Below, piece by piece: positions 1 to 6,252 of a stretch of 9,441 nucleotides of DNA; the first letter of the stretch is position 1; every line of letters begins with the position of its first letter. The position numbers and the translations under genes were made by a program. Source of the stretch: Deltaproteobacteria bacterium (GTDB lineage Bacteria; Desulfobacterota; DSM-4660; Desulfatiglandales; Desulfatiglandaceae); contig QMLZ01000107.1 of assembly GCA_003646995.1 (NCBI GenBank), positions 1 through 9,441 on the forward strand, in the 5' to 3' direction. Below the pieces are notes generated by a model. It saw only the letters and a program-made list of their open reading frames with translations, ran no database searches and had not been told where the DNA came from.

Positions 1-699
1 GAAAAACAGCGTTCCCTTGGGGGCCAGTTACTTTTGGGAAGCATAACCGGGTACAAGAAGGAGCTGCTGAGTCTCATTGAGTTTCAAAAGCGGCAAATCA
101 AGAAATTCGGGGTAAAGCTCCACCTGGGGCAGGAGGTAACAGCGGAGACGGTGGAAAAGGAAAAGCCTGACGTGGTAATACTGGCCACAGGCTCATCTCC
201 AGCTGTTCCCCCAGTGGAAGGGATCGATAAGCCTATTGTGGCACTGTATCCAGAGGCCCTCAATGGGGATGACTTTAACCAGCTCAAGGTCGTCATCGTG
301 GGAGGAGGTGCAACTGGGAGCGAGGTCGCTCTTCACCTAACAGACCTCGGATGCACTGTAACCATTGTGGAAATGCTCCCAAAGGTGGGCCAACAGCTGG
401 AAAGCATGACTAGGAAAGTCTTGCTTCAAAGGCTTAATTCAAGAGGCGTGGAAATACTTACGGAGACGAGCCTAAGGCGTGTGGAGGACAAAGGCGTCGT
501 TGTGGCTGACAAGGAGGGAAACGAGAGGTTTATCGAAGCCGACAGGGTTATAGTGGCAATTGGAACCAAGCCTGACAATACCCTATATGATCAAATAAAA
601 TCCAAAGGATACGAGATATATAGGATCGGTGATTGCCTTGAGCCCAGGAACGCCAAGGCGGCCATATATGAAGGGGCTGTTTTGGGGCGTTCCATTTGA
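1..699 (+). CDS. FAD/NAD(P)-dependent oxidoreductase, C-terminal part (5' end outside window)
   Basis: The reading frame is open from base 1 to a TGA at 697-699, giving 232 visible residues, so the start lies before the window. The first residues contain LGGQ (7-10), typical just after the first FAD strand-turn-strand of old-yellow-enzyme (2,4-dienoyl-CoA reductase / trimethylamine dehydrogenase type) C-terminal modules. VVILATGSSP (58-67) is the ATG motif, VVIVGGGATGSEVA (97-110) the Rossmann fold that binds NAD(P)H, and IGDCLEPRNAKAAIYEG (209-225) the terminal FAD-binding GD motif. The family moves electrons from NAD(P)H to FAD and on to an FMN/Fe-S domain or a partner protein; the substrate cannot be read here. 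The TTG at 34 lies inside the conserved fold and is not the start. The gene converges on the J-domain gene with a 57-nt gap and no clear terminator. Whether a catalytic OYE barrel lies upstream is unknown. Confidence 0.85.
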   Translation, partial: EKQRSLGGQLLLGSITGYKKELLSLIEFQKRQIKKFGVKLHLGQEVTAETVEKEKPDVVILATGSSPAVPPVEGIDKPIVALYPEALNGDDFNQLKVVIVGGGATGSEVALHLTDLGCTVTIVEMLPKVGQQLESMTRKVLLQRLNSRGVEILTETSLRRVEDKGVVVADKEGNERFIEADRVIVAIGTKPDNTLYDQIKSKGYEIYRIGDCLEPRNAKAAIYEGAVLGRSI

Positions 700-756
700 C
701 ACGTGCTGCCAGCCAGTACGGTGCTTGAGGAGCCGTAGGGCTGAGAAATATACCGC

Positions 757-1197
757 TTAGCCGCCCAAACGGCTCATTATTTCCTGGTATGCTTCGTTAA
801 TCTCCTTGAACCGTTTCTCAGCAAGGACCTGAAACTCCTCGCCAAGGTGGCTTACTTTGTCAGGATGATATTTTCCGGCCAATTCCCGGTAAGCCCTTTT
901 TACTTCTTCAAGCCGAGCCCCCTTTTTGAGGCCCAGGATTTCATACGGATCCCTTGATGTGCTTCTTGGGCCCCAACCCTGCTCGTGGGCCTGCCATTGG
1001 TCCTGATGGAAGGATTCACCAGACTGATACCCTGCTCCCGACGGTTGTTTCTTGGCCCTTTGGCTGCGAGACAACCAGAATACCAGTCCTAGAAGAACTA
1101 TATCGTCAATCCACCCCCACCCCACTAGAAAATCCGGAAGGAGATCATAGGGGCACACTGCATATAGCAAGGCCAATATTGTCATTAGTAAGCGCAT
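757..1197 (-). CDS. DUF1232 / J-domain fusion protein (membrane-anchored DnaJ-like co-chaperone)
   Basis: 146 residues. Residues 3-43 form a DUF1232 (YkvA-like) segment with CPYDLLPDF (15-23) and GWGWIDDI (26-33), flanked by short hydrophobic stretches that probably sit in or on the membrane. A polar Gln/Ser/Gly-rich linker (44-82) follows, then a C-terminal J domain (83-143): DPYEILGL opens helix I, HPD is at 111-113 after the basic helix II, and [13 protein letters not shown] is helix III. HPD is what stimulates DnaK ATPase activity; there is no Gly/Phe region, zinc finger or substrate domain, so this is a type III J protein that would recruit DnaK to the membrane surface. The start is the first ATG; a good Shine-Dalgarno sequence is not visible, which fits coupling to rfbD ending 22 nt upstream. 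The client is unknown. Confidence 0.85.
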   Translation of the reverse strand: MRLLMTILALLYAVCPYDLLPDFLVGWGWIDDIVLLGLVFWLSRSQRAKKQPSGAGYQSGESFHQDQWQAHEQGWGPRSTSRDPYEILGLKKGARLEEVKRAYRELAGKYHPDKVSHLGEEFQVLAEKRFKEINEAYQEIMSRLGG

Positions 1198-1219
1198 GGC
1201 AGTTAGAGGGGAAAATGTA

Positions 1220-2101
1220 TTATTTCTCCTTTTCCTCCTTTATGAGTTCAGGGCCATAGTTTTCCAAGAACATATGCAAGTCATCTTTCCAAAATTTCAT
1301 GATATTCAGGCCCTGTTCTTTGAGGTTTCTGTTTTCCAATACGCAATTAACGGGTCTTTTGGCAGGCCTTTGCAAATGGCTTATGGACGTGGGCTCTAGT
1401 TTTACCTTTAGTTTGAGTTTTTCAATGGTCTCCTCAGCCCATTCAAACGGCGTACAGTATCCTTCTGCAGTAACGTGGTAGGTACCGGTTCCATCATTTT
1501 CTATAAGCTTTTTTATTTGAAATGCCAGCCGATAAGTCCATGTGGGGGACCCATATTGATCATTTACTACTTGTAGCTTCTTAGTCTCTTTTTTTACTGC
1601 CTGGGCGATGATCGATTTGACAAAATTCTTGCCGTTTAACCCATAAAGCCAGCCAGTCCTTACTATAATGTAATTGGGTGAGTTATCACGCACGGCCACT
1701 TCGCTTTCCACCTTGTACCGGCCGTAGACTGAAAGCGGGCGCGGCGGGTCGTCCTCGAAGTATGGTTGGGGCATGGCCTTCTTGCCGTCAAAAACATAGT
1801 CGCTGGAGATATGAACGAACTTGGCGTGAAATCGCGCACAACCCTGGGCAAGGTTCCTTGGGCCTTCAACATTAACCTTTCTCATCCATGGTTCATCGGC
1901 CTCACAGGCGTCCACGTCTGTAAAGGCTGCACAATTTATAACAACGTCCGGAGATAGTTTGTCCAGCATGTCTATGACCGCGTCCCAACGCACTATATCC
2001 AATTCTTTGCTCGACGGGGCCACTAATTCGTGGTCCTTTTCCAGTACAAGTTTGCAGTCGCTACCAAGCATTCCACTACCACCCAGCAACAGAATCTTCA
2101 T
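1220..2101 (-). CDS. rfbD: dTDP-4-dehydrorhamnose reductase
   Basis: 293 residues, the normal length for RmlD/RfbD, which reduces dTDP-4-dehydro-L-rhamnose with NAD(P)H in the last step of dTDP-L-rhamnose synthesis for cell-surface polysaccharide. It is an extended short-chain dehydrogenase: GGSGMLG (7-13) binds the cofactor, [12 protein letters not shown] (56-67) is the family signature, SSDYVFDG (99-106) carries the Ser/Asp region, and Tyr126 and Lys130 in VYGRYK are the catalytic pair. RTGWLYG (148-154) and DQYGSPTW (181-188) are RmlD substrate-site motifs. I chose the ATG at 2101 ([10 protein letters not shown]) because AAAGGAGG lies 10 nt upstream; two GTG codons at 2110 and 2107 are in frame but sit too close to that site. 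The rfbA/B/C genes are not adjacent, so the pathway is split or the enzyme serves another sugar. The J-domain gene follows 22 nt downstream. Confidence 0.93.
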   Translation of the reverse strand: MKILLLGGSGMLGSDCKLVLEKDHELVAPSSKELDIVRWDAVIDMLDKLSPDVVINCAAFTDVDACEADEPWMRKVNVEGPRNLAQGCARFHAKFVHISSDYVFDGKKAMPQPYFEDDPPRPLSVYGRYKVESEVAVRDNSPNYIIVRTGWLYGLNGKNFVKSIIAQAVKKETKKLQVVNDQYGSPTWTYRLAFQIKKLIENDGTGTYHVTAEGYCTPFEWAEETIEKLKLKVKLEPTSISHLQRPAKRPVNCVLENRNLKEQGLNIMKFWKDDLHMFLENYGPELIKEEKEK

Positions 2102-2229
2102 TTGCACCACTCCTCCTTTGCCCTAACTCATGCTAAACCAACAGTAGTTAAAACACCCGTACACACAAATCCAAAATCCCCTTGAACAAGATGAAGCGTT
2201 GCAGTACTGCGCAAACGATTGTTGCTTGG

Positions 2230-2247
2230 ATGTGGTATATACCACAT
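2230..2247. promoter_or_regulatory. Perfect 18-bp palindrome, candidate operator
   Basis: ATGTGGTATATACCACAT is an exact inverted repeat without spacer. Symmetric sites of this size are typical of dimeric repressors; the TGGTATATACCA core resembles GntR-type operators. It lies 129 nt before the rfbD start and about 390 nt before the rightward gene. The T-rich stretch just to its right (TTTTCTTGAATTTTTT) gives it a terminator look, but no plus-strand gene ends nearby. The function and the regulator are not shown. Confidence 0.45.
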
Positions 2248-2331
2248 TTTCTTGAATTTTTTAAGGAAAATCCGCTACTGTCCCACACTTGGCCCTTGCT
2301 GCGGTATATGTGAAGGCTATGGGTTGATTAG

Positions 2332-2375
2332 AAGGACAGACCTCATGGTGAGTTCTGCCTTGCGCTCATGGCGCA
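2332..2375 (+). other. Two adjacent hairpins in the intergenic region
   Basis: AAGG-a-CAGA-c-CTCA (2332-2345) pairs with TGAG-t-TCTG-CCTT (2349-2361), giving 12 base pairs with one bulge, one mismatch and a TGG loop. Directly after it TGCGC (2361-2365) pairs with GCGCA (2371-2375) around a TCATG loop. The two share base 2361, so one terminal pair cannot form in both. No T-run follows, so this is not an intrinsic terminator. It could be part of a leader RNA or small RNA, or a binding site; coincidence is possible. Confidence 0.35.
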
Positions 2376-2461
2376 CCCTTGGCCTTGCAGATGATCAATG
2401 AGAGATTATATTTGCTAAAACGTCAGCTGCGAGATTTCGGTATGTTGCATGGGGCTTGGTC

Positions 2462-2488
2462 TTGTTAAAGCCTCTTATTTGTGATAAA
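2462..2488 (+). promoter_or_regulatory. Possible sigma70-type promoter with extended -10
   Basis: TTGTTA (2462-2467) and GATAAA (2483-2488) are separated by 15 nt, with a TG dinucleotide at 2480-2481 giving an extended -10 (TGTGATAAA). Each hexamer matches consensus at 4 of 6 bases and the spacer is short. If used, the transcript of the kinase-like gene would have a leader of about 140 nt carrying the dyads downstream. This is a weak call. Confidence 0.22.
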
Positions 2489-2496
2489 TGCTGACT

Positions 2497-2543
2497 CTAA
2501 ACACGTAGTTTAGCTCTTAACCAAACCCACGGGAAACGGGTTT
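2497..2543 (+). promoter_or_regulatory. Two tandem dyads in the leader region
   Basis: CTAAAC-ACGTA-GTTTAG (2497-2513) is a 6-bp stem with a 5-nt loop, and AAACCC-N9-GGGTTT (2523-2543) a second 6-bp inverted repeat. Both lie between the possible promoter and the start of the kinase-like gene. They could be operators or leader hairpins. There is no long T-run after either. Confidence 0.3.
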
Positions 2544-2597
2544 AATCGCTCGCTACTTGTAGGGCCAGCCTTGTGGCACCAGAAAATCCGGAATAGG

Positions 2598-2627
2598 CCC
2601 TCCAAGCAATAGGCGGCAGGAGGGAGG
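2598..2627 (+). promoter_or_regulatory. Ribosome binding site with a complementary anti-Shine-Dalgarno segment
   Basis: The ribosome site GGAGGGAGG (2619-2627) stands 6 nt before the ATG at 2634. CCCTCC at 2598-2603 is an exact complement of its first six bases (GGAGGG, 2619-2624), with a 15-nt loop between. The G+C-rich stem could cover the site and make translation of the kinase-like gene conditional. The pairing is seen in the sequence; its use in regulation is inference. Confidence 0.4.
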
Positions 2628-2633
2628 TAACTT

Positions 2634-3440
2634 ATGCCCATCATTACCATTTCAAGAGGATCTTTTACAAAGGGTATAGAAGTCTCCGAGAAGGTGGCGG
2701 ACCGTCTCGGTTATGAATGCCTTTCCAGGGATGTGATATTGGAGGCATCAAAAGAGTTCAATGTCCCAGAAATAAAGCTCATTCGCGCGATTCACGATGC
2801 CCCTTCCATCCTGGACAGGTTTGGATATAGAAAGGAGAAGTATATTGCCTACGTGGAATCGGCCATATTGCGGCATCTGCGCAAAGATAACACGGTGTAT
2901 TGCGGGCTGGCTGGGCACTTCTTCGTTAAGGATGTCAAACATGCACTCAAGGTCAGGATAATAGCTGATTTGGAGGAAAGGGTTCGTAACGAAATGGAAC
3001 GAGAGGGGATCTCTTACGACGAGGCCCTTCGAGTAATAAAAAAGGACGATGAAGAGCGTAGGAAATGGAGCCTCTATCTTTATGGGATCGATACAAAGGA
3101 TCCCTCATTGTACGATATCGTAATAAATATTAAGAAAATGACGGTTGATGACGCTGTGGATATTATATGCCATACCGTGTCCCTAGAAACCTTTCAGACC
3201 ACGCCTCAGTCACAAAAACACATAGAAGACCTTGCTACGGCCGCAGAGGTAAAGGCTGCAATTGTCAACATAAAACCCGATGTCCAGGTGGTCTGTAAGG
3301 ATGGTGTGGTACAAGTAAGGACAAGATCACCACTATCCGAGGAAGAGGCAATAACAAAGGAGATTCGAGAGGCAGCAATGAAGATAGAGGGGGTCAACGA
3401 TGTCAGAGTAAACGTAAAGCTGACTGACCCCGTGGATTGA
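2634..3440 (+). CDS. Cytidylate kinase-like protein with C-terminal BON domain
   Basis: 268 residues. Residues 1-185 fit the cytidylate-kinase-like family (PF13189 type): PIITISRGS at the N-terminus, an acidic/helical segment following LGYECLSRDVI, GLAGHFF (91-97) on the central strand, the basic lid-like segment KKDDEERRKW (136-145), and YDIVINIKKM (160-169), the usual YDLVIN strand. The Gly-Ser-Gly-Gly nucleotide loop of ordinary relatives reads SFTKG here (10-14), so kinase activity is doubtful. Residues 197-263 look like a BON domain (ATAAEVKAAI, GVVQV, EGVNDVRVNV), a module linked to membrane or ligand binding. The start follows a strong GGAGGGAGG site. It is probably not the housekeeping cmk; a sensory or stress role is possible. 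The response regulator gene follows after an 84-nt gap, suggesting one transcription unit. Confidence 0.8.
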   Translation: MPIITISRGSFTKGIEVSEKVADRLGYECLSRDVILEASKEFNVPEIKLIRAIHDAPSILDRFGYRKEKYIAYVESAILRHLRKDNTVYCGLAGHFFVKDVKHALKVRIIADLEERVRNEMEREGISYDEALRVIKKDDEERRKWSLYLYGIDTKDPSLYDIVINIKKMTVDDAVDIICHTVSLETFQTTPQSQKHIEDLATAAEVKAAIVNIKPDVQVVCKDGVVQVRTRSPLSEEEAITKEIREAAMKIEGVNDVRVNVKLTDPVD

Positions 3441-3524
3441 GGTAAATTTAAGTGGTCAGTAAACGTGATTAAAGATTGTGCTGGCTTAGACAGGGTCCAA
3501 TGACCTGGGAAAGGAGTGAATAAT

Positions 3525-4025
3525 ATGAATGAGAAAAGTGAAAGCGTATTGAAGGACAAGGTGATACTGGCCGTGGACGATGAACCTGACGTACTGGATA
3601 CCATTGCCGAAGAACTGGACATGTGCATTGTGCACAAAGCCACTGACTATGACACAGCTGTTCAGTACCTCGTATCATATACCTACGACTTTGTTATCCT
3701 CGACATAATGGGTGTCAACGGTTTTGATCTTTTGAAGAAATCCGTGCACCGGGGGTTTCCTACTGTGATGCTGACCGCCCACGCGCTGTCGCCTGAGTCC
3801 CTTAAAGAATCCATAAAGCTCGGGGCGGTATTTTTCCTTCCAAAGGAAAAAATGGGGCATTTGAAGGAATTCCTTGAAGAAGTTCTCACGAGTGGAAACA
3901 AGCCCATCTGGAAGAAGGTTTTCGCACGTCTAGGAGACTATTTCAACAAGCGATTCGGCCCTGACTGGAAAGAAAAGGATGAGTATTTGAAGAAACTGGA
4001 AAAGGAACTCTTGGCACAAACATAA
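3525..4025 (+). CDS. Single-domain response regulator (CheY-like receiver)
   Basis: 166 residues. Residues 12-121 are a receiver domain: the acidic pair Asp18/Asp19 in AVDDEPDV, the phospho-acceptor Asp60 in FVILDIMGVNGFDLL, Thr84 in VMLTAHA and Lys107 in FLPKEK complete the standard active site. There is no DNA-binding or enzymatic output domain, only a charged tail of about 45 residues (PIWKKVFARL, then FGPDWKEKDEYLKKLEKEL) that may form an amphipathic helix. It should therefore act by protein contact or in a phosphorelay. I chose the ATG at 3525 with AAGGAG 8 nt upstream; a GTG at 3516 overlaps that site. No kinase gene is adjacent on this strand; the histidine kinase at 6253-7380 is a possible but unproven partner. 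Confidence 0.9.
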   Translation: MNEKSESVLKDKVILAVDDEPDVLDTIAEELDMCIVHKATDYDTAVQYLVSYTYDFVILDIMGVNGFDLLKKSVHRGFPTVMLTAHALSPESLKESIKLGAVFFLPKEKMGHLKEFLEEVLTSGNKPIWKKVFARLGDYFNKRFGPDWKEKDEYLKKLEKELLAQT

Positions 4026-4065
4026 TATCACGTCCGTATGTTGCCCCAATACGGCACTGTTGAGA

Positions 4066-5025
4066 ATGGCGAAGGCTCACCGCTATATTGCGCCGACTTT
4101 AGGAGGGCTGGTTTTCTTAGCAGCCCTCTTTGTTTTACGTCACGAGCTTAAGGCTTATGACGTGGTGGACATTGCTGCCCGTGTCAAGGCCATGCCCACC
4201 ACCAGTGCACTGATCGCATTCCTTCTGACCGCGGCCAACTATTTTATAATGACAGGGTACGACTACCTTGCCCTTCGGTATATCCATAAGCCCTTGCACT
4301 ATGCCAAAATTGTACTGGTCTCGTTTATAGGATATTCCTTCAGCAACAACCTGGGCTTGTCTATGGTTGCAGGGGGATCAGTAAGATACCGCCTCTACTC
4401 AGGATGGGGATTGTCGCCTGGAGAGGTGGCAAGGGTCATAGCCTTTTGCATTATGACACTCTGGCTGGGCTTTTTTGCACTGTGTGCGCTGGTCTTTCTT
4501 TACGAACCAATGACCCTGCCCCAGGCACTCCATTTGCCGTTCACTTCTGCCAGGCCAATTGGTTTCATACTTTTGGCCCTGGTCATAGCATATCTCCTGG
4601 GCTGCTCTGTGTGGAGGGACAGGTTGAAAATAGCTTCCTGGAACCTGAGGTTGCCTTCAGCCAAGTACTTTGTCCCACAAATGACCGTTGCTTTCATCCA
4701 TTGGGGGCTGGCCGGCGGCGTGGTCTATTCTTTGCTTCCCAAGACCCCTGATCTGACTTATGCTGGATTTATGAGTATTTACCTGCTTGCTCAACTGGGG
4801 GGGTTATTGAGTCAGGTTCCAGGAGGACTCGGAGTATTTGAGAGTATTATCGTGGTGCTTTTATCGTCGCGGATACCTTCGCCTGCCCTGCTTGGCTCAC
4901 TATTGGTATTCAGGGGAGTTTATTACATTTGTCCGCTGATAGTGGCCTCTGTGCTATTCGCGGCTCAGGAACTCTTTCAAAAGAGGCACACCATAAAAGC
5001 GGCAGCTAGGGCTCTCAAGAGATGA
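4066..5025 (+). CDS. Integral membrane protein, lysylphosphatidylglycerol synthase TM / UPF0104 family
   Basis: 319 residues with about eight hydrophobic segments (near 8-25, 46-64, 80-102, 121-147, 163-181, 204-223, 233-267 and 274-300). The conserved family stretches are visible: YSFSNNLGLSMVAGGSVRYRLY (90-111, given here only as a landmark) followed by GLSPGEVARV, SQVPGGLGVFES (249-260) and FRGVYYICPL (282-291). This is the flippase-like part of MprF without the C-terminal aminoacyl-transferase domain, so it probably moves or handles a lipid rather than making lysyl-phosphatidylglycerol. The ATG at 4066 is preferred over the TTG at 4060; neither has a clear ribosome site, so translation may depend on the response regulator gene ending 40 nt upstream. 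A 6-bp hairpin (CCGTAT/ATACGG, 4034-4054) lies in that gap. The gene converges on the 59-residue gene with only 18 nt between. Confidence 0.82.
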   Translation: MAKAHRYIAPTLGGLVFLAALFVLRHELKAYDVVDIAARVKAMPTTSALIAFLLTAANYFIMTGYDYLALRYIHKPLHYAKIVLVSFIGYSFSNNLGLSMVAGGSVRYRLYSGWGLSPGEVARVIAFCIMTLWLGFFALCALVFLYEPMTLPQALHLPFTSARPIGFILLALVIAYLLGCSVWRDRLKIASWNLRLPSAKYFVPQMTVAFIHWGLAGGVVYSLLPKTPDLTYAGFMSIYLLAQLGGLLSQVPGGLGVFESIIVVLLSSRIPSPALLGSLLVFRGVYYICPLIVASVLFAAQELFQKRHTIKAAARALKR

Positions 5026-5043
5026 GTGGCGCGGCGGGCCGAT

Positions 5044-5223
5044 TTACTTTGCTGACCTCATTTTCTCCACAAGCCGTTTCTTTTCCTCAATCTGCTCTTC
5101 AAGCTCCTCTATGATGAGCAACTGGTGAGGCCTGATGGAGTGTGCGGGCAACGCCTTTTTGCGTTCCTCCAGTTCTTTTTCAAGTTCCTCTATCTCTCTT
5201 ATCAGATCTTCTTGTGATCCCAT
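5044..5223 (-). CDS. Small coiled-coil protein (59 residues), hypothetical
   Basis: A reading frame from ATG at 5223 to TAA at 5044. Almost the whole product is two heptad-rich acidic/basic helices (IREIEELEKELEERKKAL, 8-25, and IIEELEEQIEEKKRLVEKM, 37-55) joined by a turn with PAHSIRPHQ (26-34). This is the composition of a helical hairpin, and the non-repetitive turn is the sort of segment conserved for a reason. The ribosome site is weak (GAGAAAG about 8 nt upstream), and it lies 25 nt after the radical SAM gene, so it is probably the last gene of that operon. Function unknown; a small adaptor or dimeric partner is possible. The third-position bias and lack of any other gene on this stretch support it being real. 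Confidence 0.68.
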   Translation of the reverse strand: MGSQEDLIREIEELEKELEERKKALPAHSIRPHQLLIIEELEEQIEEKKRLVEKMRSAK

Positions 5224-5248
5224 TTTCAGATCTTTCTCAAAATCCCAT

Positions 5249-6190
5249 CTATTTCTGACCGCTGCTGGCTCGATAATAGACCAACAGCTCTCTTCTTTCC
5301 GGTTTGATCAAGCCTTCGTTGAGCAGTTTGGTCAGGTACTTGCTCACTTCATTCAAATTCATATCGAAAACCTCGGAGATCTCCTCGGCGGTGCACGGCC
5401 GCCGGCGCAACATGGAAAGTATTGCCTCTTCATTGGCCTTCATGTAGCGCGCACGTTTTCCGCCAAACTCAGCTATTATTTCTGCAGGAGGATCAAAAAG
5501 TTTTGCCAGATCTTCCAGTTCCTGCCTTGAGAGGGGCTCAACAAAACTCTCAGCAGGAGGCCGAACCGCCGTATTGAGCTGTACGCGATCTGGCCGGATT
5601 TGCCTGGCAAATGCGGCAATCTTCTTCACATCATCAGGCAGGGAGTTAATACCCTTGACGAGAAAGACTTCGAGGAACAACTGGCCTTCAAATTCTTCTC
5701 TGAACCTCACCTCCCCTTCCACCAGCTTATCAAAGGCAAGCTTGTCGTGTGGTCGGTTGACCCACCCGTAAGAGGCCTGATCCCAGGCGCTTAGAGACAC
5801 CTTCACAATACTTGCAAGGGCTGCGCTCTTCCTGACCTCGGGCAGGTGTAACATGGTGCCATTGGTCAGCAATACAAGCGGGGTACTGCTATTGGACCTG
5901 ATATACTCCAACACCTCTCCAAAACGAGAGTGAAGGGTGGGTTCTCCTGAGCCTGACAGAGTTATTACGTCGGTCTCCACGCCGCTTTCCAGCCACTGCC
6001 TCAGCTCGTGGATCACTTCTTGGGTCGAAACATATTCTTTTCTCTCTATGGATTTTTCGCGGGTGCGTCCCAGTTGGCAAAATACGCAGTCAAGGCTGCA
6101 GGTCTTAAGGGGTAAGAGATCGACCCCTAGGGAACGACCAAAGCGCCTAGACGGCACAGGACCGAAAATATAACGATATTTCCTTGGCAT
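5249..6190 (-). CDS. Radical SAM protein with C-terminal winged helix (COG0731-like)
   Basis: 313 residues. The N-terminus YIFGPVPSRRFGRSLGVDLL precedes Cys31-X3-Cys35-X2-Cys38 (CSLDCVFC), the ligands of the [4Fe-4S] cluster that cleaves S-adenosylmethionine. LSGSGEPTLH (78-87) is the GGE-like motif that binds the methionine amino group, LLTNGT (107-112) and VKVSLSAWD (129-137) are further barrel strands. Residues 255-307 (EEAILSMLRRRPCTAEEIS, then LNEVSKYLTKLLNEGLI) form a winged helix, suggesting nucleic-acid or protein recognition. The family is widespread in anaerobes and its substrates are largely unknown. The start MPRKYRYIFGPVPSRR agrees with the usual beginning. The histidine kinase gene lies 62 nt upstream and the small coiled-coil gene 25 nt downstream. 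The strong AGGAGG site is unusually far (26 nt) from this ATG. Confidence 0.9.
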   Translation of the reverse strand: MPRKYRYIFGPVPSRRFGRSLGVDLLPLKTCSLDCVFCQLGRTREKSIERKEYVSTQEVIHELRQWLESGVETDVITLSGSGEPTLHSRFGEVLEYIRSNSSTPLVLLTNGTMLHLPEVRKSAALASIVKVSLSAWDQASYGWVNRPHDKLAFDKLVEGEVRFREEFEGQLFLEVFLVKGINSLPDDVKKIAAFARQIRPDRVQLNTAVRPPAESFVEPLSRQELEDLAKLFDPPAEIIAEFGGKRARYMKANEEAILSMLRRRPCTAEEISEVFDMNLNEVSKYLTKLLNEGLIKPERRELLVYYRASSGQK

Positions 6191-6197
6191 AATAGAA

Positions 6198-6222
6198 TTA
6201 ATAGTATTTCACTGCTCCTCCT
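6198..6222 (-). promoter_or_regulatory. Distant ribosome site with a 4-codon upstream frame before the radical SAM gene
   Basis: AGGAGG (6222-6217) is followed after 4 nt by GTG AAA TAC TAT TAA (6212-6198). The ATG of the radical SAM gene comes only 7 nt after that stop. The gene itself has no Shine-Dalgarno sequence at normal distance. A tiny leader peptide (M-K-Y-Y) feeding reinitiation is one reading; another is an ATT start or an unusual long spacing. Confidence 0.3.
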
Positions 6223-6252
6223 AAAGTCAAATGCAAACCTATTTGCCGGGCC

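Larger units (their letters stand above)
2102..2633. other. Intergenic region without a gene, between divergent units
   Basis: No reading frame here has both a ribosome site and protein-like composition, and I see no tRNA or known riboswitch core. The region does hold dyads: GCAGTACTGC at 2201-2210, an 18-bp palindrome at 2230-2247, two adjacent hairpins at 2332-2375, inverted repeats at 2497-2513 and 2523-2543, and a repeat covering the ribosome site at 2598-2624. The promoters for rfbD (leftward) and for the kinase-like gene (rightward) should both lie here; none is strong by eye. Confidence 0.7.

Noticed and set aside
739..762. GGCTGAG/CTTAGCC hairpin at the convergent gene ends, as a terminator
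   Set aside because: It has a G-T pair, a 10-nt loop and no T-run on either strand, and overlaps the stop codon of the J-domain gene.
2146..2174. TTGGAT-N17-TTAACT as the rfbD promoter
   Set aside because: Only 3 of 6 matches in each box.
2230..2256. Palindrome plus T-rich stretch as an intrinsic terminator
   Set aside because: No plus-strand gene ends upstream; the exact symmetry without spacer fits an operator better, although attenuation cannot be excluded.
2219..2401. 60-codon plus-strand frame in the intergenic region
   Set aside because: It has no ribosome site, unusual composition (many Cys, Trp and Arg) and covers the palindrome and hairpins; no family resemblance.
2574..2592. TGGCAC as the -24 element of a sigma54 promoter
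   Set aside because: No TTGC-like -12 element follows at the required spacing.
3423..3460. ACTGACC/GGTCAGT inverted repeat after the kinase-like gene
   Set aside because: 7-bp arms with a 24-nt gap, no T-run, partly inside the coding region; may be chance.
3206..3643. 145-codon minus-strand frame over the BON region and the receiver start
   Set aside because: Ser/Thr/Phe-rich shadow of two well-supported plus-strand genes, without a ribosome site.
5026..5043. Bidirectional terminator between the convergent membrane-protein and coiled-coil genes
   Set aside because: Only 18 G+C-rich bases with no clear stem and T-run.
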